Part shown: one piece after another, positions 1 to 12,200 of the stretch
How positions within the stretch are numbered: position 1 is the stretch's first letter
How the letters are laid out: every line of letters begins with the position of its first letter
Assembly: GCA_000934455.1 (NCBI GenBank)
Contig: KN889905.1
Span: 763-45,852 of the forward strand
DNA from: Apostichopus parvimensis
Taxonomy: Eukaryota; Echinodermata; Holothuroidea; Aspidochirotida; Stichopodidae
Direction of reading: 5' to 3'
Length of the DNA: 45,090 nucleotides
Position numbers and translations under genes: made by a program
Notes under the pieces: model-generated
Told to the model about the DNA's origin: nothing
Database searches by the model: none
The model's input: the letters and a program-made list of their open reading frames with translations, nothing else

Positions 1-153
1 TCAGACTGTAAACATCACCCACTCAAACCCTGATATCCCTGATATTTAATGATTCTTTGTGATTTAATTTATTTCCATCCCATATTTACAGGATACCTGC
101 ATGTGGGCTATGCTCAGACTGTTAACATCACCCACGCAAACCCTGATATCCCA
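1..153 (+). repeat. Partial 113-bp tandem duplication over exon 1
   Basis: Bases 1-38 match 114-151 with three or four changes (cagactg, aacatcacccac, aaaccctgatatccc). The upstream copy then leaves the match at a short repeat, ctgatatccctgatattta, and runs into the pyrimidine tract of exon 1. More units may lie left of the window. Confidence 0.8.
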
Positions 154-240
154 TTCAACAGCAGAGTCTATGAACTCGGTCAGCTTGGTATGCCTCACAG
201 GACTTTCTTCTGGGGTGTGGAAATGATATCGTCGGGGAAA
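92..240 (+). CDS. Exon 1 of window (module 1, LHVG strand)
   Basis: The acceptor is ttacag and the donor gtaagt. The exon enters in phase 1 (the GGA codon is split) and leaves in phase 0. It encodes [12 protein letters not shown], the LHVG-x-x-Q element seen once per module, then a segment with [11 protein letters not shown]. The entering phase 1 shows that the gene continues to the left. The first 38 bases of the window are a near copy of bases 114-151 inside this exon. Confidence 0.82.
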
Positions 241-3200
241 GTAAGTACGACAAATTGGTATCATTTTAGGCTGTTGATTTTGTGATTTTTTGTTCAATAA
301 AGACAGTTTTTCAACCCTAATTTTGATGAGAAACAATTGGAAACAAACACCAAATGCACAGACTGGAACTACATGCTGGGAAACCTATATAACACCTTCA
401 TTGCCAGCTACAATGTTTCTTAACAATCCGTTTCCAGGAAAATTTGCCTCTTGGATCAAGGAGCTTCGTAACAGATTTGGCATGTTGAACCTAAATTTTG
501 TACTTATGCTATGAGCAGTGTGTACCAATAGTATTAAAATGAAATGGCTTCATATATTGGAATTTGTTACTTTCAGAAATCTTTGTCAAAACCTCTAGGG
601 TGACAAAACCATATTAACCCTGTATATTTTTTTAAAATTTTGTTCTACGCTTAGGTCACAGGCATAGAGGATCTCTATGTGTACGAGGGTGGCTATGTGA
701 GGTTTGATAGTAATTCTAGTCTGGGTGAAGACACATCCCAGTCTGAATTCCATCTCCAGTCTCTCCATGTGCAAGATGGAGGAATCTTTGAACTCAAATC
801 TCTCGAGAAGGACGCAGGAATGAATATTCTACTCAGTAACGTCACGGTAAGAATAAAGCTGTATATATGACAGTAGATATAATGGATTATGTGAACAGAT
901 ACCTGTAATTTATTCTGGTTTTTGTTAATTATGGTTTTTGATAATACTGGTTTTCGATATTTCTGTGATGCATACCTTATACCTTTAGACAGTATGTAAA
1001 GATAGTTTCGCTACTTGTAAATTCTCTTCACTAGGTGTACGGTGGTGGCTTCTTCAAGTCCAATGATCGGTTTAATCTCACGGCGGATCATCTCTTCGCT
1101 ATCCACTCTGGAGGAGAGATTAACCTTGATCATGGTGGCTATGAAACCATGGAAACCAGAGGACCTGTCAATGGCTATGTACCATCTGAAGGACCTGGTC
1201 AAGGTTATGGAGAAGTGGGTAAGTATACATCAAGGGCTTAACGACAAGGATTTATGCTATAGTTTGAATCACTTGTATTGCAAGCAAATTTGATGTATGG
1301 ATATTGAGATTAAATTGATTCTTGATAACAAGGTTACCAGAGGGTGACAGTAAGTTACATGTTTGACATGAATTCCATCTTGGTGATTTGAAACTGGTAT
1401 GAGAAATGGAATACAGAATGTATACAGGATTGAACCAATGAGCTCCTGAGACACTGCTGGTACATGATTGGTCTTATCAGTCTTCAAGGACAGTTTATCA
1501 GCTTTGAAACATTTCTTTGGATTATATGTTTATATAGACACAGATAGACAGATAGGCAGATAGAGAGACAGATAGACAGATAGATACGCAGATAGATAGA
1601 CAGACAGATAGAGAGACAGACAGACAGACAGATAGATAGATAGGCAGATAGACAGTCAGATAGATAGATAGGCAGATAGATAGAAAGATAAACAGAGAGA
1701 GAGACAGACAGATAGATAGACAGACAGAGAGACAGACAGAGAGACAGGTGGAGAGAGACAGATGTACAGACATATAGAGACAGACAGACAGACAGAGACA
1801 GACATGCAGACAGATAGAGACAGGCAGACAAAGAGACAGACAGGTAGACAGACATACATAGAGAGAGAGAGACAGACAGACAGACAGAGACAGGTGGAGA
1901 GAGACAGACATACAGACATATAGAGAGAGACAGACATATAGAGACAGACAGAGACAGACATACAGACAGACAGACAGATAGAGACAGACAGACAGACAAA
2001 GAGACAGAAAGATAGACAGACAGACATACATAGAGAGAGAGACGGATAGACAGAGACAAACAGACAGATAGATAGACAGACAGACATACATAGAGAGAGA
2101 CAGACAGACAGACAGACTGACAGACAGAGACAGACAGACATAAAGGTGGAGACAAAGAGACAGACTGAGGGAGGCAGACTGAGAGAGATAGACAGACAGA
2201 CAGATATTGCAAAGAAAGGATATTTATCTTGATACTTAATTTTATTCTTCTCGATATATGAAGTGACTACACTGTCACGGTTTGATATTCTAGTAATGAT
2301 GATGATGATGCTGTTGATATTATTCATCTGCAGGTAGTGGCAGTGGCGGAAGTGGAGGTGGACATGGTGGCAGCGGTGGGAGGAGTAGCTCTCAGGTCAA
2401 AGTTGGTCTACCCTATGGCTCTATTTATGAACCAGTAGATTATGGAAGCACTGGAGGATATGGTAGAGACTATGGTAAATATCTATTGATTTGATTCTTA
2501 TTTTATTTCCTAGTAGCTTGCAGTGGGGTAAGTGAATGTGTACACGGTGTCAGGGGTGGGAGATATAGTTCTCATCTCAAAGGTGGTCTACCATATGACT
2601 CTATTTATGAACCTGTGGATTATGGGAGCACTGGAGTATACGGAAGAGACTATGGTAAATATCTATTGAATATTCATGAATTTTATTCAGTTTTGGTTTC
2701 CTGTCAGCTGTAGTGCAGTGTGTCAGTTAACATGTACATGGTGGCAGCATTGGGGGAATAGTTTTCAAGTCAAAGTTACTTTAGTTATGAACCTGTAGGA
2801 TACGGCAGCACTGAGTATATATGGAAATAGATAATAATATTGAAAATTAAGCATTGTAGTTAGCTGCAGTGGGGTAAGGGAACACGTACATGGTGCCATT
2901 AGTGGGAGGAATAGCTCTTTGGTCAGAGTTGATCTGCCATGTGACTTGTTATGAAAGGGAAAACTATGGAAGCATCAGGGGATATGCAACAGACTATTGG
3001 AAGTAAATCCTGGATATTAGCTTTGTATTCCCATATATACGATGGATGTTTGGTGCTGTTTGACAAATTCAGCATTTCTTTTAGAAGTGTTGACCATAAA
3101 CAATCAGCGGAAATTTGCTTTGATGTTATATAGAAACATTGATAGGCTTCACTACTAAACTCAGTCCTTGATTATGAATATTAACTTTCCAAGATAATAA

Positions 3201-6200
3201 CTTTAGTGTAATAATAGATAAAATAGACAAAAGTCGTCACTTGGTGTGGTCGCGTTGTTTTGGCTGGTAGAGTTATTTTGAACTGTTCTATATTATTTAA
3301 GCAACTTACCATAGCAAATATTTTTATTATTCAGCTTAAAAGGTGGTTTAACTTTATCAAAACTCTTTTTGATAGTGATAGACAGTAAAATAAATTGGTG
3401 AAAATTTTTTCCACAGTATTTTTTTTCAGCACACAGGTTCCAAGTATCATAGTGTGATGAATTATTATCATTTTTTTTTTCCTTTCAGGTAATCTGTACT
3501 TTGGAAATGATCCAGAGATGAACACAATCGTGAGGCTTGGTTTAGGAGGCAGGGGTGGTGGCGCCGTTAGAGTCTCTGCCAGACACATATTCGTCGATGG
3601 AAAACTGACCGCTAATGGAGAGAACGGGGCCATTTATGCTGGTATGGATTGAAAAGATATCCTTAAATCTTCTTTCAATTATAGCCACTGGCTGGGTCAC
3701 AAGCTTCTTCCCGTTGCGGATAGCGTCGGAATTTCTCAAATGTGACATAGAATCGAGGCCCAAGTTCGGTTCAAGTCGGTTCGGTTCGAGCCACTCCAAG
3801 ACTAATGTATGTCGTCCAGTTACAGAGTTGGTGACAATTCATAATCATGGACGTTAAATATGAATGTAAGAGACTGACTTCGGTCAGCTTGCGGCTTTGA
3901 TAAGCCAATGAGGCTTCTTCGCGAGTTCCTGCTTGCAGGAGGAGCTAAAATACATACATACAAAATACATAGATTGAACCATAACAGCCACATCTATGGG
4001 ATTCACAGATCGTAATGTGACAAAAACCAAAAGTCAAATTTCAAATATTTCAAATTGAGGCCATTGAGAGCAATTAAATTGAACTGTTTGAAACTAATTT
4101 TGGGTTATAAAAATTTTCTTTAATATTTTAAGGTTTCTGCCACTTTGTCAAACTCTCGTTTTTTTCTCTCGCAAAGAGGATGAAAGAATTACAATTATTT
4201 TTGGCCTTTTTACATATAATTGGATTTGAAAGCATATTTAATTTCCAGCATTCAAACTCATTTGTTTAATCGGCAGGTGGTGGGTCCGGTGGCAGCATTT
4301 GGTTGGATTGTGAGGAGCTGGATGGGGACGGTGAGATCGCAGCCAATGGTGGTAAGGGTCAGACCTACGCTGGAGGTGGCGCTGGGGGTAGAGTGGCCAT
4401 CTACCATCACAGAATGCATGACTTCAACGGAACCATTTCAACCTATGGCGGTACGTTTGCAGTGCATCTGTGTTTGATGTTCTTACAAAAGTCCCCCCAT
4501 GTGTGATGCAGATGTGTATTGATAAGTGTGACCTTGTGAGGAATCTCTGTACCATGCACAGGTCTGTTTCATGTTGTACAGCCATCAGAAGGCCTTCGTG
4601 GTGTCGGACAGTCTCGTATTTGATTGAAGGAAAGTATTTGAGATATACTTTGTACCATGCACAAGTCCCTCTCCTCTTGTACAGCTTTCAGTTACTGGAT
4701 GTGGCTTTGTATTTTCATAATAAAGAAACTATGTATGATGTACAACCCTGTGTGCAAGTAGAATGCACATGTCCTTGTGCAACTTTACAGCCTTACCTTA
4801 CTCATTTTGTCAACTTTTGAAAGGCCAATGCAGCATTTTTTGCCTTCAAAGTGAGAGAAATAGAACAGACAGAAATGACACTCTTTTTTCATCCACACTT
4901 TTGATTTAGCATTATTAATATTGAATTCTATAAGTTTTAATAGGTGGGCAAATATAGTGATTTGATTCGAGGGGCACGGCACTGGTTGTCGTCAATAACC
5001 GGTGATTTTTAAGGGAAAGACAGCAAATATCAAGGACACTGACAGTCTAATTCTAGCCCTGGATTTGTATTGCTAATATTATATTATTTAATATCCTGCT
5101 AGGATCGAAACGTCAGGCCAACTTTCTTTTACACATTCTCTTACACAGGCTGTCTTGTGGATAAGCAGTTTGCTAACAGTTTTATTTTATTTTGATGATT
5201 TAATATCATAACAGTTTCAGTAGCATGCTTCAATTGATCTGATTAGTTTAGTTTTATATTGATTTTTTTCTCTACTTTATACAAGACCCAGTACTCTGTG
5301 TTTTAAGTTTAATAATTACAGTAAGTATATTTGAGAAGTACAGAAAAGTAACAGTGTTTCGATCATTGGTAGTGATCTCATTATGAAAGAAAGTGTCTTT
5401 ACGTATGAAAAAAAAAATCCTAATAATCTTGAATCGTAAAGTAATTTAATTCATTGAGAGGTCATTTTCTATGACAATATTTCATAAATAACTTACTGGC
5501 CTTAAGTATTTAAAGTTGCAAAATTTTAAGTAAAACTAATTTTATAAAAAGGAAAAAAAAAACGATTTGTTTGATAGGTACTGGCCACAGCAGCTACTCA
5601 GGAGGATCTGGGACAGTCTATCTCGAAACAGTCACAGATTTTAGAGCCATCGAAAGAGAGACCGTTTATAAGATCCTGAAAGTGAACAACAGAGGCATCA
5701 GTTACCCGCCGTTCACGAACATCCTGGACGGGATGTACGATGACATCACAGAAGTAGGCGGAGTCACCTGGTTATGGCACTCCTCTCATGAATATCAATT
5801 TAATGAGGTAAATATATTTGACCGAATTTTAAAGGTCTGTGTTCTGGTAAACGTGACCACTAGAGTAGTGAAAGGGAGAATATTTTCAGAAGCAGACATT
5901 TCAATCTTGCAAGATTTTGCTGTTGATCTCTCACTAACTACAGCTTCATTCTGAGAGTATATTTTAATATGAAGATGTGTATTTTTTTCATGTGCATTTT
6001 GTTGTTGTTATTGTGACAATTCCTAAATTGAGCAACGATCAGATTAAAATGATTTCCTGAGTAAGCCATGATGGCGGTCTTCTCTCAAAGAAACTGGTCA
6101 AAAGCTTTCGACCCTTCAAAATTGGTTGGATCATTTATGGATCCCGTGAACTGTCGGCCACCAGGGCACTTTAATAGTACAAAAAGGTGAAACATGAGAA

Positions 6201-9200
6201 GACACCACAGCTATAACCCACTGTAGCTATAAATAGCTCTATGCAATAATAGAGTTCTGGGCACCTGTGGTTGACATCAGTTGAGATAAGTTTACCCTTA
6301 TCAGAAGTGTAAACATAATTATCAGTGGCTACTGAGACAGGGTGGGTTCAACCAACAGGAAGCCAGTTTGTGTAGAGAGGAAAGGTTGTAATGAGGTGTT
6401 TTTTTTTATCTTTTTCTCTACATAATAGTCTTTATTAACTTTGCAGTTTATCAAGTCCTTGAATTGAAAGTACATAGATTCCTCATTAATCAACTTAGAA
6501 CCAAATGTTCCAACTGTGTCTCATGTCAAGAAGGAAGTTTACTATGATCACGGTGATATCCCTAACTCTGTTTTGTACATTATCACCCCTATTAGACCCA
6601 AGTTTACTATGATCATGGTGAAATCTCTAACTCTGTTTTGTACATTGTCACCCCTATTAAACCCAAGTTTACTATGATCATGGTGTTATCCCTAACTCTG
6701 TTTTGTATATTATCACCCCTATAAGACCCAAGTTTACTATGATCATGGTGATATCCCTAACTCTGTTTTGTATATTATCTCTTCTACATTACCTAAGTTT
6801 ACTACGATCACGGTGATATCCCCAACTCTGTATTGTATATTATCTCTCGTACAAGACCCAAGTATACTATGGTCAAGCTGATACCCCTAACTCTGTTTTG
6901 TATATGATCCCTCAAACAAGACCTAAGTTTACTAAGATCACGGTGATATCCCCAACTCTGTTTTGTATATTATCTCTCCTATAAGACCCAAGTTTACTAT
7001 GGTCAAGCTGATATCCCTAACTCTGTTTTGTATATTATCTCTCCTACAAGACCCACGTTCATGGAAATGCTTACCTTGCTCTGTTGAGCGACACACAAAC
7101 AGAACAGGTCACTATCGATGGAGGGAAACTCTTTGGAGATCGTTCTGCGATCATTCACATCGGGATGAACCAATCACTAAGTTTCGATTGGGTGGATATC
7201 TACTTTGCTGCTAATGTTATGCTTTACAGGTAAAAATAACTCTAGTTAGAATTGCAATTTGAGTATGACTGTAACCTGTCCCTCTGAAGGAACCTCCTCT
7301 GAGCAAGACCCCTCTGAGGAACCCCCTCTTAGGGATCCCCCTCTTAGGGATCCCCCTCTTAGGGATCCCCCTCTTAGGGATCCCCCTCTTAGGGATCCCC
7401 CTCTTAGGGATCCCTCTCGGAACAAGCCCCTTGGAGAAAGTCCCTCTGAGCATGTAACACACCGACGGCTATCCCTGTATCAGACTATCTGATTAAAACT
7501 GTTCAGTGACTTCTCATTAGCCAGTAGTGAACAATTTAGTCTAATTCATGAACTTTTATGTTCTTCAAACTTACTTTAATGGTTGTTTTTTTTTTTTCCA
7601 TTTCAAACCTTCATAGGGCTTTGCGAATCTGTTTCCAGATATTGGTGTAAAAATCTATAATTTTTACTGTTTTTTTCTCATTCTTATATTGAAAGTCCAG
7701 TATAGTACCAACAGGTTGTGACCCATTTCAATGCAAACTAAAGCACAATAGTTTTCATAGCAAATTTTACAAAAAAGTACAAAATCATAAGGACTAGGTA
7801 CGTCTCTTTGTCGTTCATCAAGCAAAGAAGATCTTCTTGGTTTTTTCTCTTTTTTTCTTTCTTTCCCCTCTGAACGTAATTTAAGTGTTTCATTGTATTA
7901 TATTTCTACTTGGTCACTAGCTGAGATAACAGTCTTGCTCCTTTTCTAGTGTCCTTCATATGTTAACCTTTCTACTGTAATGTTAGTTTTGTATTAATCT
8001 TGTACAAACATATGAGAAATAAATTTGAAATTGAAATTAAAATAATAAAACACTGCAACCTGATAGGTACGGCACCATGGCGGTCCCACCGAGGCTCAGT
8101 ATGCGTGACATCTGGTTTGAGATCAGGGGAACATTCTCCCATTCCCTGGAGCTGTTTGTTGACAGTGGTGGGTCCATGAAGATGTGGTCACAGGGGAACT
8201 CTGCCGACCACCCCGAAGGGACGTTCAAGTTCACCGACGTCATCGTACGAGCCGACGGCGAGATCATCTGGTGGTCCGAGGAGGGGTCGCCCGAGATGAC
8301 CGTCATGTTGCGGGACTTGACCATTAATGCCGGAGGGGAGGTCAAAACAAACCAGCTGATGCTAGAAGCTGAGAATGTTACGATTGACTTATCAGGTAAG
8401 TATCGGAAGAAGAAAGAAAAAGGAAGGATTTTAAAATTGAAAGAATTTTCACGTGGTTTAATTATCATTAATTATTACAATCATCATATAATGTAAGCAT
8501 TGAAGCAGTACATTTCATTATGAACTTATACATGTAATTATGACATTTGAGACAGAAAACTGAATGATTATAATCAGGAGTCATTTCATTTCCTGGTATT
8601 CAAACAAATTTTGCTTTGCGGCCTCCTTTTCACCATTTTGACGTCTCTCCAGTGGTGGACACTTTGGCCTGAGGGAGGAGCTATGGGATGGGGGAGGGGG
8701 GTAGGTCCTCTCCCCTTTGAGAAATTTGTATATAATTAATGATACTTAGTTGCAAAATGGAGTTATATTTTGCAACTTACATTTGGAGTAATTTCATGTA
8801 TTGGCAACCCTCCAAGAAATTTGTTTTGACCCAAGGGTCCCCAACCCCACATTATATATCGGTCTTTCCTTTATTCACCTCAGTGGATTCTACTGAGAAG
8901 TCTTTTTGAAAGTTATATGACCTGATAAATTCTTCAACTGACTGAAATAACAAGAAAAATCAAAATTACGGAATGAAATGTTTCTGAAAGGTAATTGAGG
9001 GTAGTATTGAAGAACTTGCCTATAGAAACACAATCATTCTCAAATTCACATCAAGCATTAATAAATTGTTACTTGATAGCAAAAACTACCCCAGATAGTG
9101 CCAATAGGATTCATACTTGAGCGCACCTAATTAATTGACCAGCCACCGTATGATTGTAAACACAAGTGCTCTAATGGACAGCACTACTTTCCTGTGTGTG

Positions 9201-12200
9201 AAGACAAGTTTGGCTTGACCACTGAAATAATACACTGTGTGTTTATTAATGAGTTTGTGCAAAGAAGTGTTCAGTATGACTGGCATTAGGAACTCAGGTA
9301 GATATTTAAATTCCCCTGTTTTTGGCCAAATACAGGGGACTCGGGTGGGAAGATCGTAATGAAAGCCATTGGTGTCTCCTCGCTATGAAGAGAAAGTGAG
9401 AAACTGAATAGCAACCAGCCTACCAATACAACATTAGCAAAGAAAAACCAAACACTGTTACGAACAGAGAATGCAAATTACGGTGCAAACATAATATCCT
9501 TCAATGAGAATATCTTCAGAGATAAATATTAATAACACATTACGTAAACTCCAGTATTTACAACAGACTAAACTAAACCAAACATATCAAAGTTTGCCAA
9601 TTTTTTTTGTTATCCTATGAATTCATAGACTCTTGCCTTTTAACGTTAGTATTCCAGAAGTGGTGGAATGTTATGTTATGTTATGTAATGTTATGAATGT
9701 TATGTTATGATATGCTTTGTAATGTTATGAAATTTTATGTTATGATATGCTTTGTAATGTTATGAAATTTTATGTTATGTAATGAATGTTATGTTATGAA
9801 TGTTATGTAATGAATGTTATGTTATGTTATGTTTTGAATGTTATGTTATGAATCCAATGTTATGTTATGTTATGAATGTTATGTTATGTAATGTTATGAA
9901 TGTTATGTATTGAATGATATGTTATGTTAAGTTATGTTATGAATCATGTTATGAATGTATGAATGTTGTGTTATGTTATCCTATCTTATATAATTTAATG
10001 TTATGTTATTTTATAAATGTTATGTTTATGAAGAAACATTAAACTTAATAACAGGTCTTTAAACACATTTTGTATGTTTCTTTCACAGAGGTAAACATTT
10101 AACTCTATTTCTTTAAATATACTAGTTTACTTATCTTCCGCCAAATGAAACATAATTTGTTCTATTTTGGTCTTCAGGGCAGTTCCATGCTGATGGTGCA
10201 GGCTACTTACAAGGTCCAGGGGTGGGCCGGCCTCCATTTTCATCGTATGCAAATATAGAAGGGGCGAGTGGAGGTGCCCATGGAGGTAGAGGAGGGCGTG
10301 GTTTCTACGGACTGTATTCTTCGAAGGGGTACGGATCCGTTCATAAACCAAGGATGATGGGGAGTGGTGGAGGAACAGCTTCATCAGGGCGTGCTGGACA
10401 AGGAGGGGGTAAGTGGCATACCAGTAAGGGGCAAGGAGGGGGTAAGTGGCACGCCAGTAAGGGGCAAGGAGGGGGTAAGTGGCACTCCAGTAAGGCACAA
10501 TGTCAAAAATATGATGATGGCATCACTACAGTCAGGCTATGTCGGATTTCATCCTTGCCACTCAATATTGCAGATAATTATGGACAGCGCATGTTCTGCA
10601 GAGGTATTCTCTATATTGTATAGTATTGACTCACCCATGATGCAACAGGATTTTGCAGCGGTGGTTGCAGCTTTAAATCTCATGTTTTGACACGTTGCCT
10701 AAATTCCTTATTCTTAAAGGATTCAGGTTTTTCTCCTTTGCAGTAGTTTTTTTGAAATTTAATAACTACTGTTATTATTAATAAAAGATACCTACACATT
10801 GTGTGATGGGCTCTTATCTCGGTCGCTCTAAACCCTAACATTGGTATATATGCTATTTGTTAGTTGTGTGAAGATTCTGTACACTTGTATTAAGATCGGG
10901 AAATTATCTTCAGATGTCATTGGAGAAGCAAACCTGTGTTAGCGTGGTCAAGCTTGTAGAAACTAAGCATTTCCCTTTGATTGGTGGTCACTGCATTCTT
11001 TGGCACAATCTGTGCCGTCTTTACTGTTATTTCAGGGACTTTCAGTGAGGGAACATGTTGTGTGCAAGGCTCAGGTATATTTTGCAGTTTGTGTAAATAC
11101 TTGGTCGATATCCACTAAAATTTCAGAGAAATTTGAGATGATGTCCAAGCAGTCAAAATTGTATTCCCTAGTCCAACATTTCTTATTGATTCTTGATTTA
11201 ACTTTGACAAAGATGCTTTGGTTTTCTTCCATATTAGGAACTCTGTTGATGACGGTAAGAAACACCCTTCGCGTTGAGGGTGAGCTGCGTGTCAATGCCG
11301 AAGCTGGGACTGGGTACTGTGGAGGAGGATCTGGGGGCAGTATACTTGGATACGTCAACCATATCGATGGCGCTGGGACTATACAAGCCTTAGGAGGAAT
11401 TGGTAAGTTTTTTTAAAAATTTCCTTAGTATAGATATATATATATATATATATTTTTATATTAATATTCAAGCTGCGTCCATTTTATTTTTCGTATTTAT
11501 ATTTTAAGGGGTTTTGTCATTTTGTTACTTAAATTTACTTAAAACTCACCTTTTTTTGTTCTTTTTTTAGAAATTTCTCTGTATATCTATATTATTTTTT
11601 AAATTATTCCTTCGTATATATATATATATTTTTATATTAATATTCAAGTTGCGTCAATTTTATTCTTCATATTCATATTTTTAGGGTTTTGTAATTTTGT
11701 TGTCATTGTAAAGCGCTCTTGAACATGCTTAAGCATGAAAAGAGCGCTATATAAATTTGGTAAAATAATAATAATAATAAAAAGTAAGTAAATAGCAAAA
11801 TTTTAGTAAAAAAATATTTATAGTTTACACCTATAGAAGGCATGAGTACTTTAAACACTATGTAAGAAACATTCTTAGGATATAAGCAATAAGTTATTGA
11901 AAGGATAACCTTGCTTGGAGAATATATCAGTAAGTGATTTGATTAATAGAGGCTGCCCCTCGCAGAAAAATATGCTTGCGCAAGCTTTGCTGCATGCTAA
12001 GATCGGTTGAATGTCCATGGAATGCAAGAAAGGTAAAATATATGGCAGAATATATGTGGGTCTGCTGGGATTCTGGGCCATATCCTTCAATCAGGAAGAA
12101 AATTTGGTAAACTAATTTTTTGTTTTAAATTAGTGCTATCATTTTCAGTTTGCAATTACGAATGTAGAAAGATGGTTCATGTCCTTGATGCTAGAGCTTT

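Noticed and set aside
1484-2327. Three long minus-strand open frames rich in Ser, Cys, Leu and Val
   Set aside because: They are translations of the GACA/GATA microsatellite, whose period of four keeps several frames open.
7217-7492. Overlapping open frames with PPLRD and KRGIP repeats
   Set aside because: Produced by the 15-bp minisatellite in intron 8; no splice fit with the gene and no supporting start.
8037-8468. 143-residue minus-strand frame
   Set aside because: Exact shadow of exon 9, which has splice sites and module motifs on the + strand.
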